From assembly GCA_937138955.1 (NCBI GenBank), contig CAKZPJ010000566.1, forward strand, positions 1-19,644: a DNA stretch of 19,644 bases, in the 5' to 3' direction. Below the pieces are notes generated by a model. It searched no databases. It was not told the DNA's origin and worked only from the letters and a program-made list of their open reading frames with translations. This document shows, one piece after another, positions 13,391-19,644 of this stretch (within the stretch, counting starts at the first letter, position 1; each line of letters starts with the position of its first letter). A program made the position numbers and the translations under genes. The stretch comes from an uncultured Flammeovirgaceae bacterium. GTDB lineage: Bacteria > Bacteroidota > Bacteroidia > Cytophagales > Cyclobacteriaceae.

Positions 13391-14095
13391 TCACATATCA
13401 TGGTATAACCGTACCCCTGGTTCTACCTCACCTCTACGTAATTGATTAACCAACTGATGGGCTTGGCGAGTTACCTCGGGCAGACGGTAGCGGGTGAGAC
13501 AGGCACTTACAATAGAGAGAGCACTTTCAAAATCCGTAAGGTGTCCTGGCGAAACATAAATGGGAGCCACATTTTCTCGTGATCGGAGGGCAATCCCAAT
13601 AATTTCTTGATTATCGTAGATAAGCGCGTGTGATCGTGCTTCTGTCGATAAGGTTTCATGCATTCCAACTAATAGCTTTTTCGCACAACCAATTGTGGGT
13701 TTGTTCACCCAAACCCCAAAGTGAGAGGCAATTCCCAGGCGACGAGGGTGGGCTATTCCGTGCCCATCTAGTACTACTACATCTGGTTTAGCCGGTAATT
13801 GATTCCAGGCTTCCAGCAGCGCGGGCATTTCTCGAAACGACAATAAGCCCGGCACATAAGGAAACGTAGATTTGGTAGTAATCAGTGAGTGACCGCACAC
13901 CTGAAGGGATGGTAATCGTAGAACAACGATACCCGCGTGAAACACATCCGAGCCCCGATCAAAGGAAATATCAGCCCCTGCTACGTACTGGATAGAATCA
14001 AGCAAAGGTTCAACCCGTACCTTTTCGCGCATATTACGCTGAATCTTTACTGCTTCGGTGGGACTAACGTTCCAGGGGTGTAGTGGTACTGGCAT
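13391..14095 (-). CDS. nfi: Endonuclease V (deoxyinosine 3' endonuclease)
   Basis: The 234-residue protein is full length for endonuclease V, which nicks DNA at the second phosphodiester bond 3' of deoxyinosine produced by adenine deamination. The catalytic acids are visible: Asp42 in AGADISFDRG, Glu89 in LSFREMP and Asp110 in VVVLDGHGIAHPRRLGIASH. The PYVPGLL wedge motif (79-85), which separates the strands at the lesion, is complete, and Lys139/Lys140 sit in GCAKKLL. It is cytoplasmic. It is the first gene of a minus-strand run with the Gfo/Idh/MocA and NYN genes, and a promoter match lies about 70-100 nt upstream. The ATG at 14095 is used; another at 14099 is out of frame. Confidence 0.95.
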   Translation of the reverse strand: MPVPLHPWNVSPTEAVKIQRNMREKVRVEPLLDSIQYVAGADISFDRGSDVFHAGIVVLRLPSLQVCGHSLITTKSTFPYVPGLLSFREMPALLEAWNQLPAKPDVVVLDGHGIAHPRRLGIASHFGVWVNKPTIGCAKKLLVGMHETLSTEARSHALIYDNQEIIGIALRSRENVAPIYVSPGHLTDFESALSIVSACLTRYRLPEVTRQAHQLVNQLRRGEVEPGVRLYHDM

Positions 14096-14165
14096 TCATT
14101 TGGTATTTGATGTTCACCGTAGTAAAAAAATCAACAGGGTTCAAAAAATTCTTACACCCGTAAGG

Positions 14166-14194
14166 CAAAGCTAGTAAATGATTATACAAATCAA
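14166..14194 (-). promoter_or_regulatory. Candidate Bacteroidota promoter upstream of nfi
   Basis: On the minus strand TTG (14194-14192), 18 nt, then TAGCTTTG (14173-14166) matches the -33/-7 pattern, with an exact TAnnTTTG. Transcription would start near 14160, giving a leader of about 65 nt to the nfi ATG. Confidence 0.55.
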
Positions 14195-14270
14195 GGATTA
14201 CTCTTCATCTTTGTTACGTCTTCAGCAATGAAGATTGTAGAATTGTTTCTCATAGTTTAGGTAGTTTTGG

Positions 14271-14306
14271 AAAAGCCTGCTCGCACTGCGAAGTAGGTTT
14301 TTTTTA
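14271..14306 (+). terminator. Rho-independent terminator-like hairpin without an obvious upstream gene
   Basis: AAAAGCCTGCTCGC (14271-14284), loop ACT, and GCGAAGTAGGTTTT form a stem of about 13 pairs (two G-T) with one bulged A, followed by a run of eight T on the plus strand. The opposite strand has only four T after the stem, so the plus direction is favoured. No plus-strand gene ends here. Upstream, nfi runs the other way. A short untranslated RNA or a lost gene could be the source. Confidence 0.6.
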
Positions 14307-14620
14307 TTTTAGGATAGTAGGTATTCGGACTGCGCACTTATTTCGGACGATAATTTTAATTAGCTCCTTAATAAAAATAGTTCAACTCTTTTGTGCGTAT
14401 TTTAGCCAGATGGTAATTAAATACAGGTGATATCAATGGTGATCAGACTGGAACTGAAAGCTCATCTGGCTAATTCAGCAAGATCGAGTCAATAAGGCTC
14501 AGATTGTGCCTCACGATTGTGAATGAACATTCTTTAGTATCACCGATATTTACGATAAATAGTTGCAATAAGCCTTCTAATACGCGAACTTAAAAAATGC
14601 GGATCATACACAACCTAATA
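14307..14620. other. Largely gene-free spacer between the orphan terminator and the fibronectin remnant
   Basis: Apart from the inverted-repeat element (14402-14473) and two 4-bp hairpins (AGGC/GCCT near 14497-14512, TCAC/GTGA near 14511-14523), I see no coding signal, promoter match or tandem repeat. Confidence 0.45.
14402..14473. repeat. 72-nt element bounded by an 11-bp perfect inverted repeat
   Basis: TTAGCCAGATG (14402-14412) and CATCTGGCTAA (14463-14473) are exact reverse complements. The interior has GGTGAT twice (14426 and 14438) with a 12-bp offset and the palindromes TGATATCA and TGATCA. It could be a miniature mobile-element relic, a binding site or part of a small RNA. I see no flanking target duplication. 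Confidence 0.45.
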
Positions 14621-14856
14621 ATGAGAACTAAGTATTTACTCATACTAACCGCGGTAGCTATCTCTACTAGTGCAGTTAGCCAAAATACAGCGACACCCCT
14701 TAGCGCCCTTTAGCCAATATGGAGTATGTAGACGCCAACATTCCACCCAACGAAACCCACCGCTATCAAGTCAGCTTAGTAAATTGGGCCGGATTAGAAT
14801 CGCCTAAGAGTCAAGCTATTGAAGTAGACGATACTGCTCTATCTAAGGGGCAATAA
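14621..14856 (+). pseudogene. Broken secreted fibronectin type III-like protein
   Basis: An ATG at 14621 opens a 30-residue frame that is a clear signal peptide (MRTKYLLILTAVAISTSAVS, then QNTATPLSAL) and stops at TAG 14711-14713. A second plus-strand frame takes over within a few bases (ATG 14719 is available) and runs 45 residues to TAA 14854-14856. It includes EYVDANIPPNETHRYQVSL and VNWAGLESP, typical of the last strands of a fibronectin III domain. The two pieces together look like the start and the end of one exported protein, with most of the middle deleted and the frame lost. The piece is convergent with the alpha-2-macroglobulin gene (34 nt apart). The original function cannot be told. 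Confidence 0.55.
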
Positions 14857-14890
14857 TAAGAGTTCAGCTCTTGAGAATACGACCTACTTC

Positions 14891-17800
14891 TCAGGGCTGT
14901 TGCACGTCTACCCAGCGACCCTCGGAACGAACATTCAGGGTATTATCGTACATAGCTTCGCAGTAGATACCGGGCTGATAGAACCGTCCGGCATAAGCCG
15001 CATTTAACACTAAGGTAAATGTTTTGCGCTCCCCAGCGGATAAGTCAAAATAGGTATGTACCCGGTCATCCCGAATATCTTGGTAATCGTAAGTATCCTG
15101 TTGGTAGAACGATGATGTATTTTGTAAGCGAGTGTTGATAATTTCCCAGCCCGAGGGCACAATATGGGTTAGAGCCAATTGTTGTAGATCGCCCTGGGTT
15201 CCGGAATTGGCCACCGTAATTTCTGCTAAAAAGTCTGTTCCTTGAAGTATATTCTCTGGTTCAATAGGTTCGCCATTAGTGCCTTTGTAGTTAATCTGTA
15301 ATCGTAAACCGTTCTCAGTTGGTTTAGCTTCCTCCATTGGGGGCGTGCCTCGTAAAACTATTCTAGCGTATAAATCACCCTGGGTTTGATTGGTAACATT
15401 GGCTGTATAGCGCCGTCCGGGCTGTACATCTAGCGGGCGCTGTACGAGTAACATCTGCGAACGAACCTCGCTAAGTGGACGACCCGGTATCTGATACGTA
15501 AACTGAATCTCCTGATCGGTATTTACCGATTGGGCGTACTGGCTGGCGGCTACCAAACAAAACGCGGTAGTCTGGGTACTCATCCACACCGATTCATTAC
15601 CCAAAGCTGTAGAGATTCGCTGATATAGCCGTAGTGCTTCTACCTTCTTTTCTAGGATTGTCAGCGTTTCCAATATCATTGCCTCATCGCGGTAGGCCGA
15701 GCCGTAGGTACCGTAGTTTTCTTGGTATTCCGGTACGTTAGTAGCAAGTCCATTAATCATTTGTGTGGCTACTTCCGGCTGACCAACAAGAGCATAGGCG
15801 GCAGCTAACCTCCACATGGCAACTAATGATAAACTCCCTTTTTCCCTCAATCGATTCATGGCTCCTTGAGCTGGATTTCCCGCTAGCGCAAGAGCATATA
15901 AGCGATACGCTTGAACCAACTCTTCTTGCACGTAACCCGAACCAGCTCCCCATTGGTTCGCCCGCCGTTGCTGATAGTTTTGCCAAGCTTGTAGCAACCC
16001 TACCGGAACTGCGTAGCCTTTCTGCTGTGCTTCCAACAGAAAGTGCCCGCCGTAGCTCGTGCTCCATTCATCAGCATCTTGGCTACCCGGCCAGTATGCA
16101 AAAGCCCCTTCATTAGTCAAAAATGAATTGAGTTGAGCGATAGCCTGTTTTACATTGTTTTCAACTTGTTTTTGCTTTTCTTCCGAGAGTTCTTCAATCT
16201 GACTAAGATATAACTGCGGAAATGCAGCCGAAACTATTTGTTCAATACAGCCGTGCGGATAGCGAATTAAATATGCTAGCCTTTGGCTCAGGTTGAGCGG
16301 GGGAATATTAGATACTTCTAACACTGCCTGATTGGTGCCAGCTACCCCGATAGCTTCGTAAGCGGTGTTCCAGTTTGTTCCCTTCGGAATAATCTTGGTG
16401 ATGGCCTGAGTGACTGGTGGATTAGGGTTTCGTATATCCAGTTCAATAGTGTAGTTAGCGCGGTTAGGTCCGGCGGCAGCATTGATCTGTACTTCCCCTA
16501 CTCCCACCTGCGGGGTTGCCTTCAAAGAAAAATCAGTAACTTGATCGCCAGGAACTGAAAAGAACATCTCTCGGCTGTTGGTTCTCTGATGATTGATTAG
16601 TGTATTAGTATTTACATTAACCCGCACATCTTTTACCGAGTTATCCATTGCGAACACCGTGACCGGCAGTTGCACTTCCTCGCCCGGACTCAACACTCGG
16701 GGCAAGGTGCCAAGCACCATTAGTGGTTTACTAACCGTAGCGGTGGTATCGGCACTACCGTAAGAACCTTCGTAGGCAGCTACTACCATCACCCGCACCG
16801 ATCCCACGTAATTAGGCAATGTAAACGTGTGCTCGTTTACTTCGTCATCATCCAGATAAAATGGCCCCAAAAATTTCACTACCGGGCTGAAACGATTAGC
16901 CTTACGGTCGCTCACTTCCGCTAACTCCGCATCACCCCCTACCGCTAGAATTCGCTCCAGTTCACCGCCGTAGGCTCCGATTACGTAATCGTACAAATCC
17001 CAGGTTTTTACTCCTAAGGCCTCTCGGGCGTAGAAGTAAGTATGCGGTTGAGGAGTAGTAAAATTCGTTATATCCAGTAACCCTTCGTCTACCACGGCTA
17101 CGGTATACGCCATTTCTCGCTCTTCGGCTTCAGAAATTTTTATCGTCATCTCGCCTTCCGGCTCTAGCGCAGCTGGTATCTCGATAATGGGTTGAAGATG
17201 AGTTTCAGAATTTTCTACAGTCAGGTTGATCGCGCCATACATTCGGATAGGCAGATCGTTGGCAGTCTGCTTGTGGGGTTGCAGCATGGTTACATTGGCG
17301 TAGAGATTCGGTACCATTTCCTCGGTTACTTCAAAGGTGAATACGGCACTACTATCGCTGGTAACGTCACTTTCTTCCACCTCCAGCCAGTGGGTTTCCA
17401 GAATCTGACTTCCGTTTTCCAAACTTATCAGAAAGCGACTGCCCGCCTGAGCGGGTAAATGCAACGAGGCTTCTTCTTCTACTTGATAGGTTTTTTGATC
17501 GGAAGAAAAAGTGAGCATCGTAGCTCCATCCGGCTGGTTATCGCCCTCCCGTGCGTAAGGTGAATCCAGATAAATGATTTTGCCAGTACAGTGCCCTGAT
17601 TCTGGATCGCATACACGGAGCAGGTATCTTCCCCAAGAATTGTCAGCTACTTTTAGCTGCCAAGTAGCCGTTCCGTCCGAGGCATCAATCACGTCGGACT
17701 GTACAGGTTTACGGTAGGTGTTATTTACGTACTGAGCTAGTGACCGATCCGACTGATCCCACCACCATCGCCATTCTAGTTCGTACAGACTTACCTCCAG

Positions 17801-19644
17801 ATCATTCCGAGGCGTTGACTGACCGGAAGCATCTACCACTACCACATCAAGTGAGTGCGTGGTATTAGCGTTTAGTGAACCATCCCAGCCTTGCCCTTCG
17901 GGTATCTTTATTCCTACGTAAGAGCGGTACGGATAATAAGGCAATGTTTGCTGATCGGTACTGAAGTTACCGCCTTCCTCAAAGACTTTTCCATTGAACG
18001 TTGCATCTAACGTCCCAGGCGGTGATCCCTCGATAGACAAATCTACCCGAAATGATGCGTTTCCTTCGGAGTTTACTCGCCCGTCGAATATTTCTCTTCT
18101 TTCTCGCTCAAACTCTATGGCAGGATCATCAAAGTGATAATCGGAATACTGAGTAAAGGTAGTTGATCGGGGAGTTAATAGTAGTTCGTACTGCGCCTGG
18201 AGGTCACGTGCAGTTGCGCCGTTGAGCCAGGCAACTGACAGATCTACCGTGAGCTGCCGATCCCGAGACGTTAATCGAGAGGTTCCAAAGTCAAGATCAG
18301 CACGTAGGCGATTTGGCTTGACGGTCTCAATCCTGGTCGTTTTAGTAAAAACCGCACCACCCACGGTCACTTTTGCTAACCAATTACCCGTAGGCGCGTC
18401 GGTGGTGGTAGCCGTGCTAAAGTTATAAATACCTTCTAACCCATCGGTACGGACAATGCGTTGTACGGTTTGTCCTTGGGGATTGGATAATTCAAAAACC
18501 ACCGGATGATTGCGAGGTAAACGCTCAGTACGATCTTCTAAAATAAAGTTAAGATGCAGTGAATCGCCCGGTCGCCATACCCCTCGGTCGCCGTACAAAA
18601 ACCCCTTTATTCCTTCGGCTACTGACTGACCCGCCACATCGAAATTACTCAGCGAAAGAGCGGTACCATCGTCTAATCGCAAATAACTCGTTTGTTCGTT
18701 CTCTTCAGCTACTGCCAGAAATGGCTGTTTATCTATGACAACCTGCCACCATCCATCACCATCCGTGCTTCCTTCCGCCAATACTTTTTGTTGAAGGTCT
18801 AACAGTTTGATATTTACTCCTGACTTTGGTTCAGTAGTCTGCAAGTCGGTCGCCGCAATACGGTACTGGTGCTCGCCTTCTTTCTTGGCGATAAGACCTA
18901 AATTTGATACTAACAAATTTTTCCGTACGCTACGTCGCCCTCCGTAGTACGAAGGCGAGCAAGGATTATCGCGTTCTTCCCAATTATAGTTACGAGTATA
19001 GTAATAATCTCCGTAGCTTTCTCGGAACATACGATCCGAGTCACTCCAATCATCGGTAGTAAAAGACGAATAGCCTTCGACTTGATCTGCCTGGTTCCCA
19101 CAGTCGTTCACGGCTTGGTGCTGCCGGAATCCGATAATTACTTGGTACATCGCCCCTGGCTCGGCGGCTATCAGCTTTTGTAAATCCAGCGTAAAGCGGT
19201 TCCACTTACCTAAATCTGTAACACCTGAACCATTAAGCGGAACCTCTTGATGGGCTACGGGTTGCCCTACCCGCCTAAGTTCCTGCTGCCCGTCGTACTG
19301 GTTCACTTGAAAAAATTGAGCAATATTTTCTTCGAAGACACGCACTACCGTTACGTCCACTGATTTTAAGTTGACCGCTTCAAACGGCAGCACCATTCCT
19401 TGGGTAGTCGGCAGAATGACTCCGGCTTGTTGCAATCGCACCGCTGGCTTTACTTCTTCAAACTCTACATCTAATTCTACGGAAGAAGGGAATGATTTTC
19501 CCTCTGTATTTCGGATACCTTCGTTGACAATAATACTTCTTGTTCCTGTCAGGCGATTAGCCGAATATACTTTTACAATATTTTTATCTAAAATAAAACG
19601 AAGCTCCCCCTCTTCTCTTTCTCTCTGGTTTAGCTGAATCAGAC
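14891..19644 (-). CDS. Bacterial alpha-2-macroglobulin with thioester motif, N-terminus cut by the window edge
   Basis: The minus-strand frame is open from the window end to a TGA at 14893-14891, giving 1583 visible residues; the true start lies beyond 19644. A GTG at 19441 is internal, as the family sequence continues upstream of it. Visible parts include the macroglobulin segment GDRGVWRPGDSLHLNFIL (about 350-367), the central A2M domain with FSPVVKFLGPFYLDDDEVNE and LPNYVGSVRVMVVAAYEG (from about 917), the thioester region RYPHGCIEQIVSAAF (motif Cys1132 to Gln1135, bases 16238-16252), and the C-terminal part ending YAGRFYQPGIYCEAMYDN. Such proteins trap proteases that cleave a bait region, through the Cys-Gln thioester, in the periplasm. 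The intact CxEQ indicates the thioester class. The usual partner pbpC (penicillin-binding protein 1C) is not downstream here; it may lie beyond the edge. Confidence 0.93.
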   Translation of the reverse strand, partial: LIQLNQREREEGELRFILDKNIVKVYSANRLTGTRSIIVNEGIRNTEGKSFPSSVELDVEFEEVKPAVRLQQAGVILPTTQGMVLPFEAVNLKSVDVTVVRVFEENIAQFFQVNQYDGQQELRRVGQPVAHQEVPLNGSGVTDLGKWNRFTLDLQKLIAAEPGAMYQVIIGFRQHQAVNDCGNQADQVEGYSSFTTDDWSDSDRMFRESYGDYYYTRNYNWEERDNPCSPSYYGGRRSVRKNLLVSNLGLIAKKEGEHQYRIAATDLQTTEPKSGVNIKLLDLQQKVLAEGSTDGDGWWQVVIDKQPFLAVAEENEQTSYLRLDDGTALSLSNFDVAGQSVAEGIKGFLYGDRGVWRPGDSLHLNFILEDRTERLPRNHPVVFELSNPQGQTVQRIVRTDGLEGIYNFSTATTTDAPTGNWLAKVTVGGAVFTKTTRIETVKPNRLRADLDFGTSRLTSRDRQLTVDLSVAWLNGATARDLQAQYELLLTPRSTTFTQYSDYHFDDPAIEFERERREIFDGRVNSEGNASFRVDLSIEGSPPGTLDATFNGKVFEEGGNFSTDQQTLPYYPYRSYVGIKIPEGQGWDGSLNANTTHSLDVVVVDASGQSTPRNDLEVSLYELEWRWWWDQSDRSLAQYVNNTYRKPVQSDVIDASDGTATWQLKVADNSWGRYLLRVCDPESGHCTGKIIYLDSPYAREGDNQPDGATMLTFSSDQKTYQVEEEASLHLPAQAGSRFLISLENGSQILETHWLEVEESDVTSDSSAVFTFEVTEEMVPNLYANVTMLQPHKQTANDLPIRMYGAINLTVENSETHLQPIIEIPAALEPEGEMTIKISEAEEREMAYTVAVVDEGLLDITNFTTPQPHTYFYAREALGVKTWDLYDYVIGAYGGELERILAVGGDAELAEVSDRKANRFSPVVKFLGPFYLDDDEVNEHTFTLPNYVGSVRVMVVAAYEGSYGSADTTATVSKPLMVLGTLPRVLSPGEEVQLPVTVFAMDNSVKDVRVNVNTNTLINHQRTNSREMFFSVPGDQVTDFSLKATPQVGVGEVQINAAAGPNRANYTIELDIRNPNPPVTQAITKIIPKGTNWNTAYEAIGVAGTNQAVLEVSNIPPLNLSQRLAYLIRYPHGCIEQIVSAAFPQLYLSQIEELSEEKQKQVENNVKQAIAQLNSFLTNEGAFAYWPGSQDADEWSTSYGGHFLLEAQQKGYAVPVGLLQAWQNYQQRRANQWGAGSGYVQEELVQAYRLYALALAGNPAQGAMNRLREKGSLSLVAMWRLAAAYALVGQPEVATQMINGLATNVPEYQENYGTYGSAYRDEAMILETLTILEKKVEALRLYQRISTALGNESVWMSTQTTAFCLVAASQYAQSVNTDQEIQFTYQIPGRPLSEVRSQMLLVQRPLDVQPGRRYTANVTNQTQGDLYARIVLRGTPPMEEAKPTENGLRLQINYKGTNGEPIEPENILQGTDFLAEITVANSGTQGDLQQLALTHIVPSGWEIINTRLQNTSSFYQQDTYDYQDIRDDRVHTYFDLSAGERKTFTLVLNAAYAGRFYQPGIYCEAMYDNTLNVRSEGRWVDVQQP

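Noticed and set aside
13321..13401. Upstream ATG at 13401 for the Gfo/Idh/MocA gene
   Set aside because: It adds 27 residues before a well-formed Tat signal and overlaps the nfi end; the ATG pair at 13320/13317 places the twin arginines correctly.
14243..14269. TTG plus TAGTTTTG as a plus-strand promoter
   Set aside because: The -7 match is exact, but the spacing is only 16 nt and the terminator hairpin begins 2 nt later, so it would produce no useful transcript.
14858..14872. AAGAG/CTCTT hairpin as the macroglobulin terminator
   Set aside because: It has only five pairs and no T-run follows on the minus strand, so it is too weak to list as a terminator.
19439..19441. GTG as the start of the alpha-2-macroglobulin
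   Set aside because: The same frame is open to the window edge, and the 67 residues before it read as normal macroglobulin sequence (for example SVELDVEFEEVKPAV).

Overview
The window looks like chromosomal DNA of a free-living member of the Bacteroidota, probably a marine or sediment Cytophagales relative. The reasons are two matches to the Bacteroidota promoter pattern (TTTG or TTG, about 20 nt, TAnnTTTG), lipoproteins and Tat-exported sugar oxidoreductases, a GH88 hydrolase next to a sulfatase, and a very large thioester alpha-2-macroglobulin. The assignment is inferred from family content and motifs, not from any comparison. No rRNA, tRNA, CRISPR array, intact insertion sequence or phage module was seen.

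Layout. (1) 1-1969: the end of a PAP2-type phosphatase on +, then a Uma2-type nuclease and an M42 metallo-aminopeptidase on -. (2) 1970-3389: a divergent region with a perfect 14-bp palindrome, then a PLP aminotransferase on +. (3) 3469-6166: a minus-strand run of an exported rhodanese, a rhodanese lipoprotein (4-nt ATGA overlap), a TIGR04282/DUF2064-type glycosyltransferase and a lipoprotein of unknown role. Three spacers in this stretch carry degenerate 7-bp repeats that are purine-rich on the coding strand. (4) 6265-9979: a cytoplasmic GH88-type unsaturated glucuronyl hydrolase with a good promoter, and a secreted formylglycine sulfatase with a fused C-terminal beta-rich domain. Between them lies a 598-bp stretch with two broken small genes, one antitoxin-like and one HEPN-like. 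A 65-nt inverted repeat ends 2 nt before the sulfatase start. (5) 9980-11629: a 684-nt spacer with one doubtful small ORF, then a zinc-less MDR oxidoreductase on +. (6) 11647-14095: a minus-strand run of endonuclease V (nfi), a Tat-exported Gfo/Idh/MocA oxidoreductase and a NYN-domain protein. (7) 14096-14890: a near gene-free stretch with an orphan terminator, a 72-nt inverted-repeat element and a broken secreted fibronectin-III gene. (8) 14891-19644: the C-terminal 1583 residues of an alpha-2-macroglobulin with an intact GCIEQ thioester motif; its start lies beyond the window.

How the genes may work together. The sulfatase and GH88 enzyme fit removal of sulfate outside the cytoplasm followed by cleavage of unsaturated uronic acid from the oligosaccharides inside, as for sulfated polysaccharides such as ulvan or glycosaminoglycans. 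No SusC/SusD pair or regulator is in view. The rhodanese pair and glycosyltransferase may form a sulfur or arsenic-related unit, but no ArsM or radical-SAM partner is present. The rest is general metabolism, DNA repair and envelope defence. I found no convincing new multi-gene system. The most unusual signals are the heptamer spacers, the hairpin abutting the sulfatase start, and the clusters of broken genes in the three long spacers.
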